DNA of 64,000 nt from Acetobacter lambici (GTDB taxonomy: Bacteria > Pseudomonadota > Alphaproteobacteria > Acetobacterales > Acetobacteraceae), in NCBI RefSeq assembly GCF_011516885.1, contig NZ_WOTD01000004.1, positions 62,001 through 126,000 of the forward strand. The letters run 5' to 3'. A model generated the notes under the pieces. That model saw only the letters and a list, made by a program, of their open reading frames with translations, was not told where the DNA came from and did no database searches. Every line of letters begins with the position of its first letter. Position 1 is the first letter of the stretch. A program made the translations under genes and the position numbers. Of this stretch, positions 9,696-17,386 are shown in pieces.

Positions 9696-10280
9696 CTAGA
9701 GCGCCCACTGGGCGGGGTCATCCCACCAACTGGTTGCGGGCATGACAAAATCCACATCACACCCAACCAGAGCGGTAGCCTGTTCGGGTGTTGCGGCAAA
9801 CGCTACGGCTGGCAGTTCCATCATCATGCACCACCACTGGGCCAGCGCCAGAACAGCCTGCGTCTCTTCCGCTCCGTCTGGGGCATCGGGGGCAAAACAG
9901 ACGTAATCCGCCCCTTCTTCCCCCGCGCGCATGGCATCGTCACGGCCACTGCCTACGGTCACACCCAGTTGCAGTTCATCCCCGATCTGGCGACGAACAT
10001 CCCGCACACTGGCTGCCACATAGGACCGGGACAGATGGACCCCATCACACCCGCTCTGTACGGCCAGTTCCGGTGCATCTTCGAGCATAAGGGCAATACC
10101 CTTATCCTGCACGAGCGGACGGATAACCCCGATCACGGCCATAGCAGCATCGGGAGCCACCCCACCGGCCAGACGCAGCAGCAAAGCGGCTGGCTGGTGG
10201 TGGGCCAGACGCTGCTCCAGCACGGGCAAAAATGCATCGGCGTGCAAAAGTGCAGGTGTTACAAGATAAAGTTCCGACAC
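9696..10280 (-). CDS. Thiamine phosphate synthase-like protein (TMP/TENI family)
   Basis: 194-residue TIM-barrel protein resembling ThiE: start LYLVTP, GCDGVHLSRS and LGVTVGSG correspond to conserved ThiE loops. In canonical ThiE the segment before the DGVHLGQ loop contains an Asn-Asp-Arg triad; here it reads LMLEDAPEL, so a residue binding the pyrimidine or Mg-pyrophosphate may be missing. It may be a paralogue with another role. It lies 38 bases behind fbaB on the same strand, away from other thiamine genes, which also argues for caution. Family assignment is good, thiamine function uncertain. Confidence 0.72.
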   Translation of the reverse strand: MSELYLVTPALLHADAFLPVLEQRLAHHQPAALLLRLAGGVAPDAAMAVIGVIRPLVQDKGIALMLEDAPELAVQSGCDGVHLSRSYVAASVRDVRRQIGDELQLGVTVGSGRDDAMRAGEEGADYVCFAPDAPDGAEETQAVLALAQWWCMMMELPAVAFAATPEQATALVGCDVDFVMPATSWWDDPAQWAL

Positions 10281-10318
10281 TGCGGCTATCCTTCCCGCAC
10301 AATGCGCGCCTGCATTGT

Positions 10319-11233
10319 TCAGTTCTTGAAGATGGTGATGATCTGGTCGAGCAGGGCCAGCGCTTCCGCCTTGGGACGCTGGAACACGTTACGACCGATA
10401 ATGGAGCCAAAGCCGCCACCGTCATGAATGCCCTGAATGGTGGCCAGCAGGTTGTCCGTACCGGTGTGTTCACCACCGGAGAAAATCACAATCCGGCGGC
10501 CAGCAAAGCTGGACTGCACAACATGGTTGATGCGCGCGGCAAGGGTTGCCACATCCACCTTGTTCTTTTCATACACAGGCTTGCAGGCGTCGAGAGCCAC
10601 AACATCGGTCGGGGGTTTGACCTTGATGATGTGCGCACCACACAGTGCTGCCATATGGGCGGCATAAGCGCAGACGTCCACCGCTGTTTCGGCCTTTTTG
10701 TCCAGCACCGGACCGCGCGGGTAGCTCCACGCAATAACGGCCAGACCAACGGACTTGGCTTCAGCCGCCAGTTCGCGCAGTTCTTCCATCTGGTCGAAGC
10801 AGTATTCGGAACCGGGGTAAATGGTAAAGCCAATGCCAGCACAGCCCAGACGCAGCGCATCCGCCACGGTGCCGGTCACGGCCTGATCTTTTTCCGTCGC
10901 AAGGCTGTTGGAGCTGTTGCACTTGAGAATAAGCGGAATTTCGCCTGCAAAGGTAGCAGCGCCACATTCCAGCATACCCAAGGGGGCGGCGTAACCGCTC
11001 AGCCCGGCTTCAATGGCGAGCTGGAAGTGGTAGTGCGGGTCGTAGGCGGCCGGGTTGGCAGCGAAAGAGCGGGCTGGACCATGCTCAAACCCCTGATCCA
11101 CCGGCAGAATGACCATTTTGCCGGTTCCACCGAGCTTACCTGCGTTGAGCAGACGGGCCAGATTGGTCTTTGTACCGGGGTTATCGCTCTCATACTGGTT
11201 GAGAATAGCCTTAACCTTCGGGGTCAGCGTCAT
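10319..11233 (-). CDS. fbaB: Class I fructose-bisphosphate aldolase (DhnA/FbaB type)
   Basis: Schiff-base aldolase for fructose 1,6-bisphosphate cleavage or synthesis, DhnA/FbaB family. 304 residues. Visible family features are the N-terminal VDQGFEHGP motif, the GIGFTIYPGS strand, WSYPRGP and the Schiff-base lysine region IIKVKPPT, followed by IFSGGEHTG near the C-terminus for phosphate binding. The ATG overlaps the stop codon of the upstream unknown gene (ATGA), so translation is probably coupled. Downstream lies the ThiE-like gene. Confidence 0.95.
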   Translation of the reverse strand: MTLTPKVKAILNQYESDNPGTKTNLARLLNAGKLGGTGKMVILPVDQGFEHGPARSFAANPAAYDPHYHFQLAIEAGLSGYAAPLGMLECGAATFAGEIPLILKCNSSNSLATEKDQAVTGTVADALRLGCAGIGFTIYPGSEYCFDQMEELRELAAEAKSVGLAVIAWSYPRGPVLDKKAETAVDVCAYAAHMAALCGAHIIKVKPPTDVVALDACKPVYEKNKVDVATLAARINHVVQSSFAGRRIVIFSGGEHTGTDNLLATIQGIHDGGGFGSIIGRNVFQRPKAEALALLDQIITIFKN

Positions 11234-11745
11234 GTGGAACAGTCCTTCTTTTGCCTTGTGTCCGGCACATTATTTTCCGGATGCTGGTGTTGGCAATAAC
11301 CGTGGGCGAAATACCCGACAAGAGACGATATGGCACTTAACGGCATGATAAGGTTAAATGATGGCGGGCGTTGTGACAGAAGTGTGGCGTTTTGCTGTGC
11401 GTACAAGGCCCGGACCGTCTCATATTGTGGGTTTTGCGGGCGCAGAATGGCAGCTTGCTGGCCACAACGCAACGCCATGAGCGCACCAGCAGGACTACTG
11501 TCACAATCGAGCACATGCACAAAGGCCCGGCTGGCCGATTCTGCCACGCTGTCCATTAAGGCATGCCACCAGCCAGTCCCCATGTACGCCACCGCGCCAC
11601 AGGGCGAAAGCAGGCCAACGCATCCGCCATACCCCGCCATGTCCGCCGCAGCCAAAGCCATGTGCGCGCCTGCATGGTCACACACGCACACATAGCGGAT
11701 ACACGCGGGAGAAGATGAGAAAAGTGGCCTGTTTTCCGTGAGCAT
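11230..11745 (-). CDS. Conserved-looking hypothetical protein upstream of fbaB
   Basis: 171-residue protein I do not recognise. It is rich in Ala, Cys and His, with a central segment (GCVGLLSPCGAVAYMG, then PAGALMALRCGQQA) that looks folded, not random. Its TGA overlaps the fbaB ATG by four bases, the typical sign of a genuine co-translated gene, and this is the main argument that it is real. No signal peptide or transmembrane helix is evident. The start at 11745 lacks a strong ribosome site. Confidence 0.65.
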   Translation of the reverse strand: MLTENRPLFSSSPACIRYVCVCDHAGAHMALAAADMAGYGGCVGLLSPCGAVAYMGTGWWHALMDSVAESASRAFVHVLDCDSSPAGALMALRCGQQAAILRPQNPQYETVRALYAQQNATLLSQRPPSFNLIMPLSAISSLVGYFAHGYCQHQHPENNVPDTRQKKDCST

Positions 11746-11800
11746 GCTTGACGCGATCGCTTTTGCGGGTGATTCCTTACCCCAAGAGAAGGGAAAAGGA

Positions 11801-12097
11801 ATGCAGGATCAAGACGTGGAGCCGCACGCACCCCAAGGCAACAGCTATGCCAGCATGCACACCCGCGCAAGACCTGCGGAAGAGTCCATCACCCGTCTGG
11901 ACCGTGCATTGCAACGCATTTCCTTTGCTCTTGATAAGCAGCAGCAGAAAAAACAGAACCGTCCGGAAACCAACCAGCAAGAACTGCTGGCCAACATAGA
12001 TGCACTGATCATGCGTGTGCGTGACGTGCTGGACCAGACGGCCCAAACCACACCCGGCCATGACCCGCACCCGCCCCGGCATGAGGAAGAGAACTGA
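11801..12097 (+). CDS. Small coiled-coil protein upstream of zapA
   Basis: 98-residue hydrophilic protein with a predicted coiled-coil core (EESITRLDRALQRISFAL, and later ELLANIDALIMRVRDVL). Its position just before zapA matches the DUF4164-type protein often found there in alphaproteobacteria, though the identity is inferred mainly from context. The ATG at 11801 has an AAAAGGA ribosome site; the frame opens earlier at 11738 without one. It ends 3 bases before zapA, so the two are surely co-transcribed and may both act at the division site. Confidence 0.78.
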   Translation: MQDQDVEPHAPQGNSYASMHTRARPAEESITRLDRALQRISFALDKQQQKKQNRPETNQQELLANIDALIMRVRDVLDQTAQTTPGHDPHPPRHEEEN

Positions 12098-12100
12098 CCC

Positions 12101-12469
12101 ATGGCGCTTGTATCGGTTCATATTAACGGCCACAGCTACACTGTTGGGTGCGAGAACGGGCAGGAACGCCACGTTCAGGCCATGGCGCATCAGGTGGAAC
12201 GCCGTGTGCAGCAGGTCCGCAATCTGGGTTTTAGCGGCGAGACGCGCCTGCTGGTGCTGGCCGCCCTTCTGATGGCGGACGAAATTCAGGACCTTTCCGG
12301 CAGCAAGGTGCCCGAGAGCACGGCCATGGCCGCACTGGAGGCCGAGCGCCTGCGGGCGGAACTGGCCCTGACCAACAATCGGCTGGCCGATCTGGCGGAC
12401 ACTGCGGAATCTCTTGCAGCGGAGATAGAGCGCGCCTACATAGAAGAGGCGGGGCTGCCCGACGCGTGA
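12101..12469 (+). CDS. zapA: Cell division protein ZapA
   Basis: FtsZ-ring-associated protein that crosslinks FtsZ filaments. The 122-residue product begins with the characteristic VSVHINGHSYTVGC segment, continues with the AMAHQVERRVQQVR helix and the LAALLMADEIQDL segment, and ends in a long coiled coil. It follows the small coiled-coil gene by 3 bases and precedes the 6S RNA, a strongly conserved order in proteobacteria. Confidence 0.93.
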   Translation: MALVSVHINGHSYTVGCENGQERHVQAMAHQVERRVQQVRNLGFSGETRLLVLAALLMADEIQDLSGSKVPESTAMAALEAERLRAELALTNNRLADLADTAESLAAEIERAYIEEAGLPDA

Positions 12470-12471
12470 GG

Positions 12472-12610
12472 CAAGTCATCCCCTGGGCCGATAAGCACTT
12501 CCTAGGGAGCTGGCTCTGTTGTGGCCCTGGTCACATTACCCGGTGCCCACCTGCACTAGCAGGTCCTGGAGGTTGAAAGACCCACGGTCCATGGTGGCTC
12601 CGCACATTCC
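12472..12610 (+). ncRNA. ssrS: 6S RNA (SsrS)
   Basis: The stretch after zapA contains CCCCTGGGCCGAT, very close to the CCCCTGAGCCGAT of E. coli 6S RNA, then a GGGAGCTGGCTC segment resembling the GTGGCGCTC side of its bubble, and a 3' half ending in GGTGGCTCCGC. Position between zapA and the formyltetrahydrofolate cyclo-ligase gene is the hallmark of 6S RNA, which binds RNA polymerase holoenzyme and represses transcription in stationary phase. The ends are approximate: the closing stem may begin inside zapA (GCGGGGC at 12449-12455 can pair with GCTCCGC at 12598-12604). Confidence 0.65.
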
Positions 12611-13175
12611 CCCCCCATGCAATGACCCACCTGATATTGCACTGCGCAAAAAAGCCCTGCGGGTCCAGTGCGCAGCGGCTTTGCGCGCACGTGACGTGGA
12701 GCGCGATCAGGGGATTATCCACCAGCTTGAACCGTTGCTGCGCGCGCATGCCGGCCCCATTGCCTGTGTGTGGCCCCTCCCGCACGAGGTGGACCTGCGC
12801 CCGCTCTGCCATACGCTGGCACACACGGGCATAACTGTGGTGCTCCCCCAGACACCCCCACGTGGCGCGCCACTGGTTTTTCGCCAATGGCACCCCGACT
12901 CCACCATGCTGGCAGGCCGCTTTGGCACGCACTACCCCGATGGCCCGATTATGGAACCCGCACTGGTGCTGGTCCCCCTGCTGGGGTTTGACCGCGCAGG
13001 GAACCGCCTTGGCTATGGGGGCGGGTATTATGACCGCACACTGGCCGCCCTGCCCCACGCGGCAAGGATAGGCTATGCTCCCTCCACACAGGAGGTGGCA
13101 CACCTCCCCTGCGGCCCCCATGACCAGCCCCTGAACTGCATTGTAACCGAAAAGGAGGTTATTCGTTTTGGCTAA
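12591..13175 (+). CDS. 5-formyltetrahydrofolate cyclo-ligase
   Basis: Converts 5-formyltetrahydrofolate to 5,10-methenyltetrahydrofolate with ATP. The 194-residue product shows IALRKKALRVQ at the start (substrate-binding helix), VWPLPHEVDL, then PLLGFDRAGNRLGYGGGYYD, the family signature that binds phosphate and metal. It is the usual partner of 6S RNA (ygfA in E. coli) and its start codon overlaps the 3' end of that RNA. An ATG at 12591 was chosen; there is no good ribosome site, and the family core only begins around residue 16. Confidence 0.9.
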   Translation: MVAPHIPPPCNDPPDIALRKKALRVQCAAALRARDVERDQGIIHQLEPLLRAHAGPIACVWPLPHEVDLRPLCHTLAHTGITVVLPQTPPRGAPLVFRQWHPDSTMLAGRFGTHYPDGPIMEPALVLVPLLGFDRAGNRLGYGGGYYDRTLAALPHAARIGYAPSTQEVAHLPCGPHDQPLNCIVTEKEVIRFG

Positions 13176-13208
13176 CCCACTCCCCCGCACAGCGCGAAGG
13201 ACCCGCGC

Positions 13209-14024
13209 GTGAGAATTCTGTTTTTGGGCGATATTGTCGGCCGCACCGGGCGCGATGGCGTTCTCTCGCACCTGAGCGCCCTGCGCGCGCAGCTTGGGCT
13301 GGACCTTGTGGTGGTCAATGCGGAAAACGCAAGCCACGGTTTTGGGCTTTCCCCCGCCATTGCCACCACCCTGCTGCAAAGCGGAGTGGACGTGATTACA
13401 CTGGGCAACCACGCCTGGGACCGCCGAGACCTGATCGGCCATATTGACGGTGAACCCCGCATTATCCGCCCGCTCAACTACCCCCCCGCAACACCGGGGC
13501 AGGGGAGTGTGGTTGTAGCTCTGGCCGACGGGCGCAAGGCGCTGGTGGTCAATGTAATGGGCCGGTTGTTCATGGACCCGCTGGACGACCCCTTCCGCTG
13601 CATGAACGAACTGCTGACCAAGCACCGCATGGGGGTTACGGTGCATGCCATTGTGGTAGATATTCATGCCGAAGCCACCAGCGAAAAATGGGCTTTTGGC
13701 CATATGCTCGACGGCAGGGTATCGCTTGTTGTGGGTACGCATACCCATACCCCCACCGCAGACCATCGCATTCTGGCCGCGGGCACGGCCTTCCAGACCG
13801 ATGCAGGCATGTGCGGGGACTATAACAGCGTAATCGGTATGACCAAGGAACCCGCTGTTGCCCGCTTTGTACGCAAAATGCCCGGCGAGCGGCTCCAGCC
13901 CTCCGAAGGAGAGGCCACGATCTGCGGCATTATGGTGGAAACGGATGATGCAACCGGCCTGGCCCGCCGTCTGGCCCCGTTACGGCAGGGTGGGCTGCTG
14001 GCCCAGACCATGCCGGATTTTTAA
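13209..14024 (+). CDS. YmdB-like metallophosphoesterase (TIGR00282 family)
   Basis: 271-residue calcineurin-like phosphoesterase; in Bacillus the family hydrolyses 2',3'-cyclic nucleotides and influences biofilm and sporulation decisions. Metal-ligand motifs are in order: FLGDIVGRTG, VVNAENASHGFG, LGNHAWD, VDIHAEATSEK and GTHTHTPTADH. It begins with GTG at 13209. It follows the cyclo-ligase gene by 33 bases and is probably in the same transcript. The role in this organism is unknown. Confidence 0.9.
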   Translation: MRILFLGDIVGRTGRDGVLSHLSALRAQLGLDLVVVNAENASHGFGLSPAIATTLLQSGVDVITLGNHAWDRRDLIGHIDGEPRIIRPLNYPPATPGQGSVVVALADGRKALVVNVMGRLFMDPLDDPFRCMNELLTKHRMGVTVHAIVVDIHAEATSEKWAFGHMLDGRVSLVVGTHTHTPTADHRILAAGTAFQTDAGMCGDYNSVIGMTKEPAVARFVRKMPGERLQPSEGEATICGIMVETDDATGLARRLAPLRQGGLLAQTMPDF

Positions 14025-14048
14025 CACCCCGGCACACGCGCCCATATG

Positions 14049-14078
14049 CCCCCGGTCGCATATCAATGCGACCGGGGG
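14049..14078. terminator. Hairpin between convergent genes
   Basis: A 13-base-pair inverted repeat: the arm from 14049 to 14061 (CCCCCGGTCGCAT) pairs perfectly with 14066 to 14078 around an ATCA loop. It lies between the convergent phosphoesterase and Nudix genes and may end transcription from both sides. Neither side has a proper T-run, so classical Rho-independent action is uncertain. Confidence 0.6.
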
Positions 14079-14088
14079 GGTAAAAAGC

Positions 14089-14490
14089 TTACTTCGCCAG
14101 CGCGTTAAATGCCTGCACGGCGACCTGCGTGGCCACGGTTAGCGGATGTGGCAGAGCGTCCAGCGCAAACCACCCCAGACCATCGTGCTTATGGGGTTCG
14201 CACAGATACGGCTCCCCCCGCACCGGCCCAACCGTGTAAACAGGGGCTACCCAATGCGTGCCCACGGCACGGTCGATCTGGTCCACTACGCATAACAGGG
14301 GACCGGCCTGTAGCTCCAGCCCGACCTCCTCACGCACTTCACGCATGGCGGCCTGTGCTGTGGTTTCAAACGGGTCCACCTTGCCACCGGGCAAGCCCCA
14401 GCACCCGGCTTCGGGCGCTTTGACACGACGGATCAGTAGCAGGCCCCCATCACGCAGGATAAAAGCGCCACACCCGACGGCTGGCTGCAT
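14089..14490 (-). CDS. Nudix hydrolase
   Basis: 133-residue pyrophosphohydrolase of the MutT/Nudix fold. The Nudix box is complete: GGKVDPFETTAQ followed by AAMREVREEVGLEL, matching GX5EX7REUXEEXGU. Substrate cannot be inferred; such proteins hydrolyse oxidised nucleotides, NADH, sugar nucleotides and similar. It is the third gene of the leftward pyrD-HAD-Nudix group, 3 bases behind the HAD gene. Confidence 0.9.
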   Translation of the reverse strand: MQPAVGCGAFILRDGGLLLIRRVKAPEAGCWGLPGGKVDPFETTAQAAMREVREEVGLELQAGPLLCVVDQIDRAVGTHWVAPVYTVGPVRGEPYLCEPHKHDGLGWFALDALPHPLTVATQVAVQAFNALAK

Positions 14491-14493
14491 GGA

Positions 14494-15369
14494 CTACCAC
14501 ACCAACCGGTGCACGGCTGCCGTTGGGCGCAAGCCAGCCGCACTGGCCTCGGCCGTAGCCAATGCCATGTCGTTCCCGATCATTTCCTGATGGATGCCAC
14601 CCAAAATCCACAGACTGTCCACGCCAACAGCGGCAGCACCTTTAATGTCGGTCCCCAAGGCATCCCCAATCGCCAGAATGCGCGAACGGGGAACATCCAG
14701 CATATCGAACACCGGCTGGTACACGCCGGGGTATGGCTTGCCGATCCAGCATACATCCCCCCCCTGTTCGGCATAGAATGCGGCCAGAGCACCCGCGCAG
14801 ATCTGCCGGTTCCCTCCCTTGACCACAACCCGGTCAGGGTTGGCGCAGATCATGGGCAGATTACGGGCAAGGCAGGCGCGCAGTTCGGGCAGATATGGCT
14901 CCAGCGATGCCACGCCACGCTCCAGATCCGGCCCTGTGTTCATAACAAAATCGGCCTGCCCCACATCCGCCACGCGCTGGATGTTCAGTCCTTCGTAAAG
15001 GCCAAGGTCATGCACACCACCAATATGCAGCACCTTGCTCCCAAGGCGGGCAAACAATGGGTCTGTCCTGTCCTTCATCTGGCGGTGGGTTTCCTGCCCA
15101 CTGGTCATCACCCCATGGTACAGGCTGCGGTCTACGCCAAACCCTTCCAGTTGCGTGGCAATAACTGCGGCAGGACGGGGCGCGTTGGAGAGCATGACAA
15201 CGCGCTTGCCTGCCTTATGCAACGCGCGCAGGCACTCTATGGCACCGGGGTACGGATTGACCCCATCATGCACGGTGCCCCACAGGTCTATGATATATCC
15301 GTCATACTGGCTGGCCAGCGCTTCCAGCCCGGCAATCTGCGGGACTGTCCAGTTTTTTACGTCGCTCAC
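14494..15369 (-). CDS. HAD-superfamily class IIA hydrolase (TIGR01459-like)
   Basis: 291-residue phosphatase-like protein. Motif I appears as IIDLWGTVHDG, where the second aspartate of the usual DxDG is replaced by a Trp-Gly pattern typical of this subfamily; motif II is VMLSNAPRP; the C-terminal AIGDALGTDIKGAAAVG provides the metal-binding acid pair. This alphaproteobacterial family has no proven substrate. Its ATG overlaps the pyrD stop codon by four bases, so the two are translationally coupled. Confidence 0.88.
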   Translation of the reverse strand: MSDVKNWTVPQIAGLEALASQYDGYIIDLWGTVHDGVNPYPGAIECLRALHKAGKRVVMLSNAPRPAAVIATQLEGFGVDRSLYHGVMTSGQETHRQMKDRTDPLFARLGSKVLHIGGVHDLGLYEGLNIQRVADVGQADFVMNTGPDLERGVASLEPYLPELRACLARNLPMICANPDRVVVKGGNRQICAGALAAFYAEQGGDVCWIGKPYPGVYQPVFDMLDVPRSRILAIGDALGTDIKGAAAVGVDSLWILGGIHQEMIGNDMALATAEASAAGLRPTAAVHRLVW

Positions 15370-16439
15370 AGGTCCACCACACGCACATCATCCAGCGTTT
15401 CTATGCCTTCAACCCGCATGATCTGGAGCATCTCCCGCTTAAGACGGCCGATCAGGGCCGGTCCTTCATACGCAAACGCGGTGTAGACCTGCACCAGATC
15501 GGCTCCAAGGCGGATACGGTCCAGAATATCCCGCCCGTGTTCGATCCCCCCGCAGGAGACGAGCGCCAGACGGCCTGCGGCAATGCTGGCAACAATACGC
15601 AGCATCTCGGTCGAGCGGGTGGCCAGCGGACGGCCGGAAAGACCACCGGACTCGCCCTTATACGGGCTGCGCAGGCTGTCGGGGCGGGCCAGTGTGGTGT
15701 TGTTAATGATCAACCCCTGCGCGCCACCCTGTATGGCGGCTTCCACAATAGGGGCGATTGCGTCGTTTTCCAGATCGGGAGCCAGCTTGACCAGCAGCGG
15801 GGGGCGTTCTGCGTGGCGGGCGGCAATGGCGTCCAGAATGCCCTTGAGCTTTGCGGCATCCTGCAACCCGCGCAGACCCGGTGTGTTGGGGGAGGACACG
15901 TTGAGCACAATGTAGTTCACATACGGCTTAACCCGCGCCACAAGGGCGGGATAATCGCGCTCGGGGTCCGCACCGGTTTTGTTAATGCCGATATTGGCCC
16001 CCACGGGCACACCCGCACCACCGGCACGGCCAGATGGCAATGGCCGGGTCAGGCGCGCAAGACGCACGGCAAACCGGTCGATCCCCTGATTATTGAACCC
16101 CATGCGGTTGATGACCGCCCGGTCCTCCTCCAGCCGGAACAGGCGCGGCCTGGGGTTGCCGGGCTGCGGACGGGGGGTCACGGTTCCCGCCTCGACAAAC
16201 CCGAAGCCCAGCCGGGCAAGTGGTCGCAGCACGCGGGCGTTTTTATCAAACCCCGCGGCAATACCAATAGGGTTGGAAAACCGCATACCCAGCGCGCGCG
16301 TGGCAAGGGCCGGGTCATCCTCGGGGCGTTTGAAGGGAACGGAAATGCCCAGCGTAAGGGCATCTATGGCAAGCTCATGCGCTTTTTCGGGGTCAAGCTT
16401 GCGCACAAGCGGCAGGGAGAGGGATGCTAGCACTGACAT
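15366..16439 (-). CDS. pyrD: Dihydroorotate dehydrogenase (quinone), class 2
   Basis: Membrane-associated FMN enzyme that oxidises dihydroorotate to orotate with ubiquinone in pyrimidine synthesis. 357 residues with the class 2 N-terminal helix region (VRKLDPEKAHELAI), FSNPIGIAAGFDKNA, NRMGFNNQG, GANIGINKT, YIVLNVSSPNTPGLR with the catalytic Ser, VKLAPDL and LVSCGGIEHGRD. It heads the pyrD-HAD-Nudix operon. Confidence 0.96.
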   Translation of the reverse strand: MSVLASLSLPLVRKLDPEKAHELAIDALTLGISVPFKRPEDDPALATRALGMRFSNPIGIAAGFDKNARVLRPLARLGFGFVEAGTVTPRPQPGNPRPRLFRLEEDRAVINRMGFNNQGIDRFAVRLARLTRPLPSGRAGGAGVPVGANIGINKTGADPERDYPALVARVKPYVNYIVLNVSSPNTPGLRGLQDAAKLKGILDAIAARHAERPPLLVKLAPDLENDAIAPIVEAAIQGGAQGLIINNTTLARPDSLRSPYKGESGGLSGRPLATRSTEMLRIVASIAAGRLALVSCGGIEHGRDILDRIRLGADLVQVYTAFAYEGPALIGRLKREMLQIMRVEGIETLDDVRVVDL

Positions 16440-16530
16440 ACCTTTTGTACTGCCCCAAGCCGCCCCCTAAGGAAAGAGAAAAAACCAGCCCGGTGAGCAC
16501 ACGATTATTCCCCAAAGTTTTACTTGCAAT

Positions 16531-16545
16531 TAAGAGTGATTCTCA
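16531..16545. promoter_or_regulatory. Putative Fur box
   Basis: TAAGAGTGATTCTCA at 16531-16545 matches the 7-1-7 Fur consensus TGATAATnATTATCA in most positions, and its reverse complement TGAGAATCACTCTTA is close to well-known bacterial Fur sites. It lies in the AT-rich divergent region between pyrD and the unknown gene at 16604, about 60 bases before that gene. Confidence 0.55.
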
Positions 16546-16603
16546 TTTAATGATCCTCCATGAGCGATAGCAAGGGAGGGAGGCACCGCCTCCGGATCAC
16601 GTC

Positions 16604-17203
16604 ATGCATCATACACCCGTCTACCTTACCGATCTGGCCGCCAGCGAACGGCTGACCCTGTGGACCATCCGCCGCCTTGCTGGTGCGCCACCACCATGCG
16701 GTGCAGTGCCCGGTGCATCGGGTAGCCTGTTCCTGCCCTGCTTCCGGCAGGAGTTCATGGCCGTCTCCCAGGCTTTTCAGGACGCGCTGACAGATATGGC
16801 AGCGCACGAAATGCCCGCTCTGGATATTTGCGCTGGCAGCACGCTGGCCGTGACCGAAACGGAATATAATCTGCTACTAGCAACCGAAGCCGCACAAAAC
16901 GAGCGGGAAACGGACATGCAGGCACTCCTGAGCCCCCTGCTCCCCTTTGCGCGCCTGCGCCAGCGTATGGTGGCGGCCCTGACCACACTGGGCGCATGCC
17001 TTGCCGGGGCGGGCTACTGGCTCTCCCACCATGCGGCACGCCCCTTGCAGCAGCCTGTGGCCATGCCGGGCATGAGTCGCGCTGCGTACCCGGCAACCGC
17101 CGCCCTTTCGGTCGCGCGCTGGCATGATCTGGATATGAGCGTTGCCCATTCGTGGCGTCAGGCATCCCGCCGCAGCACTTTTGCGCCTTACAATCTGGGC
17201 TGA
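16604..17203 (+). CDS. Hypothetical protein behind a putative Fur box
   Basis: 199-residue protein I do not recognise. Residues 1-60 contain LTLWTIRRLAGAPPPC and CFRQEFMAVSQAF; residues about 125-143 (MVAALTTLGACLAGAGYWL) are one possible transmembrane helix; the C-terminal part is Arg- and Ser-rich. The nearest Shine-Dalgarno-like sequence, AAGGGAGG at 16572-16579, is too far from the ATG, but a small hairpin (GAGGC-acc-GCCTC, 16580-16592) lies between them and could shorten the distance. An in-frame TAG at 16568 limits upstream extension. The Fur box suggests an iron-responsive role (inference). Confidence 0.7.
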   Translation: MHHTPVYLTDLAASERLTLWTIRRLAGAPPPCGAVPGASGSLFLPCFRQEFMAVSQAFQDALTDMAAHEMPALDICAGSTLAVTETEYNLLLATEAAQNERETDMQALLSPLLPFARLRQRMVAALTTLGACLAGAGYWLSHHAARPLQQPVAMPGMSRAAYPATAALSVARWHDLDMSVAHSWRQASRRSTFAPYNLG

Positions 17204-17336
17204 ACGGCACTGACAGACCCAGACTCTGGCTCTGCCCCGCACACCTGCTCAACTGGCCAGTCTGCTCCATAAGCCCCAGCCCTTGGGGGGCGCGAGGATG
17301 GCGGATCAGCCATACATATTTGAAGCAATTGTAACC

Positions 17337-17351
17337 GTTCTTGTTATGTTC
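17337..17351 (+). promoter_or_regulatory. LexA (SOS) box of dinB
   Basis: GTTCTTGTTATGTTC at 17337-17351 is an exact GTTC-N7-GTTC, the direct-repeat LexA site known for alphaproteobacteria. It ends 35 bases before the dinB start codon, a suitable place for repression. It indicates that this polymerase is DNA-damage inducible. Confidence 0.8.
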
Positions 17352-17386
17352 CATTGTGGCGCAATCCATGCCATAATGGTTGGGCC

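Noticed and set aside
12531-13766. 411-codon open frame on the minus strand
   Set aside because: Antisense to the cyclo-ligase and phosphoesterase genes, whose products are clear family members.
14049-14078. Hairpin as a protein-binding operator
   Set aside because: Its place between convergent gene ends fits a terminator better than an operator.
15537-16430. 297-codon open frame on the plus strand
   Set aside because: Shadow of pyrD on the other strand; high GC keeps extra frames open.
16560-16655. Small plus-strand frame starting at an ATG just behind the Fur box
   Set aside because: About 31 codons, overlaps the larger gene in another frame, and has no ribosome site of its own.
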